DNA of 64,000 nt from Solen grandis (Eukaryota; Mollusca; Bivalvia; Adapedonta; Solenidae). Shown piece by piece: positions 58,555-64,000 of this stretch; position 1 is the first letter of the stretch; each line of letters starts with the position of its first letter. Below the pieces are notes generated by a model. The model made no database searches and was not told the origin of the DNA. It saw nothing but the letters and a program-made list of their open reading frames with translations. Location of the stretch: positions 42,809,224 through 42,873,223 of the forward strand of contig CM037782.1 in the NCBI GenBank assembly GCA_021229015.1, written 5' to 3'. Both the position numbers and the translations under genes were made by a program.

Positions 58555-61490
58555 TTTTTAGCTTGACTATTCAAAGAATATGAGAGCTATTGTAGTCGCC
58601 CTGGCGTCAGCGTTGGCGTTGCAGCTTTTGGTTAAAGTTTTGCATGCAAGTCACTAACAAACCTTATATCTCAATAACCATTCATGGTATTGACTTAAAA
58701 GTTTACAAATATGTTAAGAGGCACCAGACAACCAAGGTAGATAACTCTTGATGGAATATATTACAAATTATGGCCCCTTTTTAAATTAGAAATTTTGGTT
58801 CAAGTTTTGCATGCAATAGAAAATTTGGTTAAAGTTTTGAGTGCAAGCTACTTTCCAGTTTGTATTATTGTATTATTGACTTGAAAGTTTATGAATATAT
58901 TTAGGGGCATCAGACAACCAAGGTAGATAACTCTTGATGGAATATATTACAAATAACTTAAATTTTTAGCTCACATGAGCACAACGTGCTCAAGGTGAGC
59001 TTTTCTGATCACCTTTTGTCCGGCGTCCGTTGTCCGTGCGTCCGTCCGTGCGTGCGTCCGGCGTCAACAATTGCTTCAAACAACATCTCCTCCTAAACGG
59101 CTTGGCCAATTTGAAAAATATTTTGCAGGAATGTTCCTTGGATGAAGCTCTACTAAAGTTGTATAAATGGTTCTGGTCCATCGCATAATTAGGTCACAGG
59201 AGCTAAAAATAGATTTTAAAAATGAAAATTTAAAAAATCTTCTTCTCTGAAACCACAAGGCCTAGCCTTTTGATTTTTGGTATGTAGCATGATCTTATGG
59301 GCCACTACCAAGATTGTACAAATCATAGCCCTATGGTGATAAATGACCCCGCACCAGGGGTCACTTGTTTTACATAGAGTTATATAGGAAAATCTTAAAA
59401 AATCTTCTTCCATGAATGCATAAGACCTAGAGCTTAGATATTTGGTATGAAGCATCATCTTATGGGCCACTACCAAGATTGTACAAATCATAGCCCTATG
59501 GTGATAAATGACCCCGCACCAGGGGTCACTTGTTTTACATAGAGTTATATAGGAAAATCTTAAAAAATCTTCTTCCATGAATGCATAAGGCCTAGAGCTT
59601 AGATATTTGGTATGAAGCATCATCTTATGGGCCACTACCAAGATTGTACAAATCATAGCCCTATGGTGATAAATGACCCCGCACCAGGGGTCACTTGTTT
59701 TACATAGAGTTATATAGGAAAATCTTAAAAAATCTTCTTCTATGAATCCATAAGGCCTAGAGCTTAGATATTTGGTATGTAGCATCATCTTATGGGCCAC
59801 TACCAAGATTGTACAAATCATAGCTTATGGTGATAAATGACCCCGCACCAGGGGTCACTTGTTTTACACAGAGTTACATAGGAAAATCTTAAAAAATCTT
59901 CTTCCATGAATGCATAAGGCCTTGAGCTTAGATATTTGGTATGAAGCATCATCTTATGGGCCACTACCAAGATTGTACAAATCATAGCCCTATGGTGATA
60001 AATGACCCCACACCAGGGGTCACTTGTTTTACACAGAGTTATATAGGAAAATCTTAAAAAATCTTCTTCTATGAATCCATAAGGCCTAGAGCTTAGATAT
60101 TTGGTATGTAGCATCATCTTATGGGCCACTACCAAGATTGTACAAATCATAGCCCTATGGTGATAAATGACCCCACACCAGGGGTCACTTGTTTTACATA
60201 GAGTTAAATAGGAAAATCTTAAAAAATCTTCTTCTATAAATCAATAAGGCCTAGAGCTAAGATTTTTGGTATGTAGTAGCATCTAATGGTTCATTACAAA
60301 GATTTTCAAAGTCTTGGCCCTACGGTGATAAATGACCCTGCGCCCAAGTCTTCTCTGAAACCATATGGCCCATTGCTTAGATATTTGGTGTGTAGTATTG
60401 TCAGGGGTAAAAATTTTTAGATTAAGTTATATCAGAATCCTTGTCTGTTTAAAAACCTTGACATCAGTTGAAGCAATGGTACTCAGGTGAGCGATTCAGG
60501 GCCATCATGGCCCTCTTGTTTTGTTAAAGTATTGCATGCAAGATACTCTCATGCTTATATCTCAGTATCCAGGCAAGGGATTGATTTGAAACATCTGTAA
60601 TATATTAAGAGATATCATACTTTCATGGTAGATAACTCTTGATAGAATATGTTACAAATTATGGCCCCTTTTTAACTTAGAAATTTTGGTTAAAGTTTTG
60701 CATGCAAGGTACTTTCATGCTAATCTCAGTTTCCAGGCATGGGATTGATTTGAAACATCTTTAATATGTTTAGGGGTATCATACTTTCAAGGTAGATAAC
60801 TCTTGATGGAATATGTTACAAATTATGGCCCCTTTTTAACTTAGAAATTTTGGTTAAAGTTTTGCATGCAAGGTACTTTCATGATAATATCTCAGTATCC
60901 AAGCATGTGATTGATTTGAAACATCTAAAATACATTTAGGGGTATCATACTATCAAGTTAGATAACTCTTGATGGAATATGTTACAAATTATGGCCCCTT
61001 TTTAACTTAGAAATTTTTGGTTGAAGTTTTGCATAAGGTTTAGGAAGATAACACTTGATGGAATATATTGAAAATTATGGCCCCCTTTTAACTTAGAATT
61101 TTGGTTAAATTTTTTGCATTCAAGCTACTATCCAGATTATATCTCAGAAATTGCTTGTGGAATTGACCAGAAAGTTAAGGAGTGTGTTCAGGGGCATCAG
61201 AAAACAAAGGAGGATAACTTTTTGACTGAAATTATTGCCCTTTTCTAACATTGATTTTTGGTTAAAGTTTTGCATGCACAGTGTTATTGTGCTTATGTCT
61301 CAGTAACTAGTTATTGAATTCATTTTAGACTTCATAAAAAGATTAAGGGGTATCAGATTATCAAGGTATATCATTTTTGACTATTATTATATACAGGGAA
61401 GGTGAAGGGCAAGAATTTAAATAGATTTCATTTGATTTACCAACAAGCATTTTGAATAGTCAAGCGTGCTGTCCTCTGACAGTTCTTGTT
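58555..61490 (+). mobile_element. Family B element B3, interrupted by a family A element
   Basis: TTTTTAGCTTGACTATTCAA start (one mutation), GGCGTCAGCGTTGGCGTTGC header, ~166-bp units on both sides of the insertion, inverse GAATAGTCAAGC (matching the same mutation as the 5' arm), hairpin GCTGTCctctGACAG(T), TCTTGTT. Split at 58963/60520. Confidence 0.9.
58963..60520 (+). mobile_element. Family A element A9 (complete), core type II, nested in B3
   Basis: TTTTTAGCTCACATGAGCAC, hairpin partner GTGCTCAAGGTGAGC, CGTCCGTTGTCCGTGCGTCC header. One type I-like start, then six 165-bp type II units (CATCTTATGGGCCACTACCA at 59456, 59621, 59786, 59950 and 60115; GACCCCGCACCAGGGGTCAC). Ends CTCAGGTGAGCG, GGGCCatcatGGCCC, TCTTGTT. 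Because 165 bp is 55 codons, the minus strand shows long periodic frames (59216-59821, 59818-60150); a 2-bp loss near 59822 breaks them. Units are nearly identical. Confidence 0.92.
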
Positions 61491-61697
61491 CTGAGAATGT
61501 ATTCTACATTCAAATTTTCCCAAGTGCTCAGGTGTGATGAGCCTATCATAACCAAAGTGTTACAAAAACAGCATGCTTATGTTTATATTGTTTTCATCCA
61601 ATCCAACTCCATTTAATAAATTGTCAGTCAATCTAATACAATGTAACATTATTCATTTGTCCTTTGGAACCAATTGTTCCTGTTCCTATCTATTCAG

Positions 61698-61871
61698 GTT
61701 GCTCAGTTGTCCAAGTTCCGTGAGGGTGGAGGGCTGGGCATCAGCTTGGAGGGCACTGTTGATGTTGAAAATGGTGTGGAAGTGCGGCCACATCATTACA
61801 TTCGTGCAATTCTTCCTGATGGACCGGTCGGTGTTAACGGCAGACTGCGTAGTGGGGACGAGCTGCTGGAG
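61698..61871 (+). CDS. MPDZ: PDZ-domain exon of an MPDZ/PATJ-like scaffold protein
   Basis: A 174-nt exon of 58 codons, phase 0 at both ends. Acceptor is tcctatctattcag|gtt and donor is ctggag|gtatgt. It starts VAQLSKFREGG and reaches the carboxylate-binding loop GLGISLEG at residues 13-20. Residues 21-36 are an acidic insertion ending RPHHYIR, followed by AILPDGPVGVNG and RLRSGDELLE. The GLGI loop, the GPV-x-x-NG turn and GDELLEVN are diagnostic of PDZ domains, and this wording matches the MPDZ/PATJ class. PDZ domains bind C-terminal peptides of membrane proteins; these scaffolds act at apical junctions. The remaining strand, helix B and last strand should lie in a following exon starting with V-N-G, which I did not find before 64000. 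Reading through the donor adds VCRLGQ and then soon a stop, so splicing at 61871 is preferred. Compared with vertebrate forms as I recall them, the loop between strands B and C is longer. Confidence 0.85.
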
Positions 61872-62893
61872 GTATGTAGACTGGGCCAGGTAAGGTGCTT
61901 CACAGTGAGCAGACAATTTACTGTGAAATAACAAACACAGAGGTGTGTCAAGGTCCCATGTATGAACAGACATATTTTATTGTTAGAAATGAATAAAGGC
62001 CTACAAAGAATAATGATAGAGCTACTGTTGTACTGCATGTTTTTTACAGCAACATTACATGAGCATCTTGTTTGTACCTACATGGTGCATCCATTTACGT
62101 GAGTTCCAGATATCACCTTCTTGATTCAAGTCATGCCAAATTGCTTAATTATATCTCTGCTTAATATAGTGAAGCTTAGGGTATATAAGAATCATGCTTG
62201 TCACGTTAGATCCTGTCCTATTGTTTACGGTTGTTGATGATGTCTTCATTCTTCGAACAATGATTTATCATGATAAGACCAATCAGCGGATATGTGCAGA
62301 TAACTGTGTCAAGGATTTTGTAAGAATTATGACCCCTCATTTGTTTCAAAGCAGTATGCAGGTATCACCTTCATTGACAGTTCTTGTTTGAATCTAAGAA
62401 TAAGACAAATCATACAGATGTTAAAAGAAATCCTGAAAATGGTGTAAATGAAATTGATGTTAGTTGATTAAGATTGGAAGAAAAGTAGTTGTAAATTAAT
62501 GGACTAGATAAGTCCTTTTCATACTTTGAATCCAACTTTACCCAATTTATAATAAGACTTTTGCATAACAGCCACACTCCTTGCCATTGAAAAATAAATT
62601 TCTTCGCTTATGTTGAGTTTCTGTCATTTGGAGACTGTCTACATGGGACTTAGGGCTGCTACTCTGCAATATCTTATTTAAAACATGTAGCATGACCTCA
62701 CACCCTGTCACATTAACCTGACATCAGGCCAGTCCTCCAGGAGCTACCCTATATGTAGGCTGAGCACCAACCAGGAGTAAGTAAGTACCACCTTTCTATG
62801 ACTGAAGTATGAAGTGGCTAGGCATCAATCCAGAGGCCAGAGCAGTATACTCCCTAACGACTTAGCCACGTTATTGTTTCTCCCATTTGATTA
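61872..62893. other. Following intron, start; possible element tail
   Basis: Begins with the donor gtatgt. The next PDZ exon (expected to begin V-N-G) is not recognised here. CATTGACAGTTCTTGTTTG at 62374-62392 looks like a B-type 3' tail without a body. 62725-62870 contains a minus-strand GGCTAAGTCGTTAGGGAGTA stretch of tRNA-like wording, too degenerate to call. Confidence 0.45.
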
Positions 62894-64000
62894 CTTTTTA
62901 GCTCGACTATTCGAAGAATATGAGAGCTATTGTAGTCACCCTGGCGTCGGCGTTGGCGTTGCAGCTTTTGGTTAAAGTTTTGCGTGCAAGTTACTATCAA
63001 CCTTATATCTCAATAACCATTTATGGTATTGACTTGAAAGTTTATAAATATGTTCAGGGGCATCAGACAACCAAGGTAGATAACTCTTGACTGAATTTAA
63101 TATGAATTATGGCCCCTTTTTAACTCAGAAATTTTGGTTAAAGTTTTGCATGCAATTGAAAATTTGGTTAAAGTTTTGCATGCAAGCTACTATCCAGCTT
63201 GTATCTCAAAAACCTTTCATGGTATTGACTTGAAAGTTTACAAATATGTTAAGGGGCATCAACAACAAAGGTAGATCCCCTTTTTCCCTTTTTAACTTAG
63301 AAATTTTGGTTAAAGTTTTGCATGCAAGATACTCTCATGCTTATATCTCAGTATCAAGCATGCGATTGATTTGAAACATCTTTAATATGTTTAGGGGTAT
63401 CATACTTTCATGGTAGATAACTCTTGATAGAATATGTTACAAATTATGGCCACTTTTTAACTTAGAAATTTTGGTTAAAGTTTTGCATGCAAGGTATTTC
63501 ATGCTAATATCTCAGTATCCAGGCATGGGATTGATTTGAAACATCTTTAATACATTTAGGGGTATCATACTTTCATGGTAGATAACTTTTGATGGAATAT
63601 ATTACAAGTTATGGCCCCTTTTTTAACTTAGAAATTTTGGTTAAAGTTTTGCATTCAAGCTACTATCCAGCTTATATCTCAGAAATTGCTTGTGGAATTG
63701 ACTAGAAAGTTAAGGAGTGTGTTCAAGGGCATCAGAAAACAGGAGGATAACATTTTGACTGATGCAAATTATGGTCCTTTTCTAACTTGGATTTTTGATT
63801 TAAGTTTTGCATGCACAGTGTTATTGTGCTTATGTCTCAGTAACTAGGCATGGGATTGATTTTAGACATCATAAATATATTAAGGGGTATCAGACTATCA
63901 AGGTATATCATTTTTGACTATTATTATGTACAGGGAATGTGTAGGGCAAGAATTTAAATAGATTTCATTTGATTTACCAACAGGCATTTTGAATAGTTGA
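62894..64000 (+). mobile_element. Family B element B4 (runs off window end)
   Basis: TTTTTAGCTCGACTATTCGA start, GGCGTCGGCGTTGGCGTTGC header, about six ~166-bp units. The last bases of the window (GAATAGTTGA) are the 3' inverse of the start, so only the final hairpin and TCTTGTT are cut off. Confidence 0.9.

Larger units (their letters stand above)
57354..61697 (+). other. Intron of the MPDZ/PATJ-like gene, mostly transposon
   Basis: A 4,344-bp phase-0 GT-AG intron between the two exons. Positions 57354-58554 are unique AT-rich sequence in which I see no exon. Positions 58555-61490 are a family B element carrying a complete family A element. The last 207 bp before the acceptor are unique. 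About two thirds of the intron is therefore mobile DNA. Open frames at 57616-57921 (+) and 59216-60150 (-) are not coding: the first lacks any recognisable domain, and the second is a by-product of 165-bp tandem units. Confidence 0.7.

Overview
This window looks like mollusc (almost certainly bivalve) nuclear DNA. It is AT-rich and intron-like, with no compact gene order. It is crowded with interspersed elements that open with TTTTAGCTCACCTGAGC or TTTTAGCTCGACTATTC and close with a small hairpin plus TCTTGTT, a repeat style I associate with bivalve genomes. It also holds tRNA-derived SINE-like copies and many minisatellites. The species cannot be fixed from the sequence. One 100-N assembly gap lies at 40338-40437.

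The only coding sequence I can support is two consecutive exons near the right end on the + strand (57274-57353 and 61698-61871). With good splice sites and matching phase they encode a linker and the first two thirds of a PDZ domain (GLGISLEG ... GPVGVNG ... GDELLE) of the MPDZ (MUPP1)/PATJ type, a multi-PDZ scaffold of cell-junction and polarity complexes. The rest of the domain lies beyond 61871 and was not recognised before the window ends. The 57 kb to the left contains no exon I can defend; it is either long intron(s) or 5' flanking DNA.

Layout: 1-2.5 kb unique; 2.5-2.85 kb minisatellite; 3.3-5.86 kb a transposon nested in another; 7.3-9.2 kb 25-bp satellite; 9.2-17.5 kb mostly unique with SINE relics and a decayed minisatellite; 17.5-20.2 kb small elements; 20.2-22.1 kb two minisatellites; 23.1-24.4 kb a second 25-bp satellite fused to a transposon tail and a SINE; 26.7-36.5 kb a dense run of elements (families D, E, A, B, C, B) and a TA-flanked DNA transposon; 36.5-46 kb mostly unique plus decayed copies and the gap-edge minisatellite; 46.4-47.5 kb two family A copies; 52-55.9 kb a 59-bp minisatellite invaded twice; 57-61.9 kb the two exons, with an intron that is about two-thirds transposon; 62.9-64 kb another family B copy.

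The main discovery candidate is a set of at least nine element families (called A to I here) with unrelated termini but one shared plan: T-rich start, 5' hairpin, GTC/GGCGTT-rich header, a core of about 145-167-bp tandem units, a sub-terminal sequence that inverts the 5' start, a 3' mini-hairpin, then TCTTGTT. No target duplication was seen, and nested copies sit in T runs. This fits non-autonomous Helentron-type (HINE) rolling-circle elements. Every copy I could orient points the same way (+), family A ends carry at least four different cores, and several cores are homologous between families.
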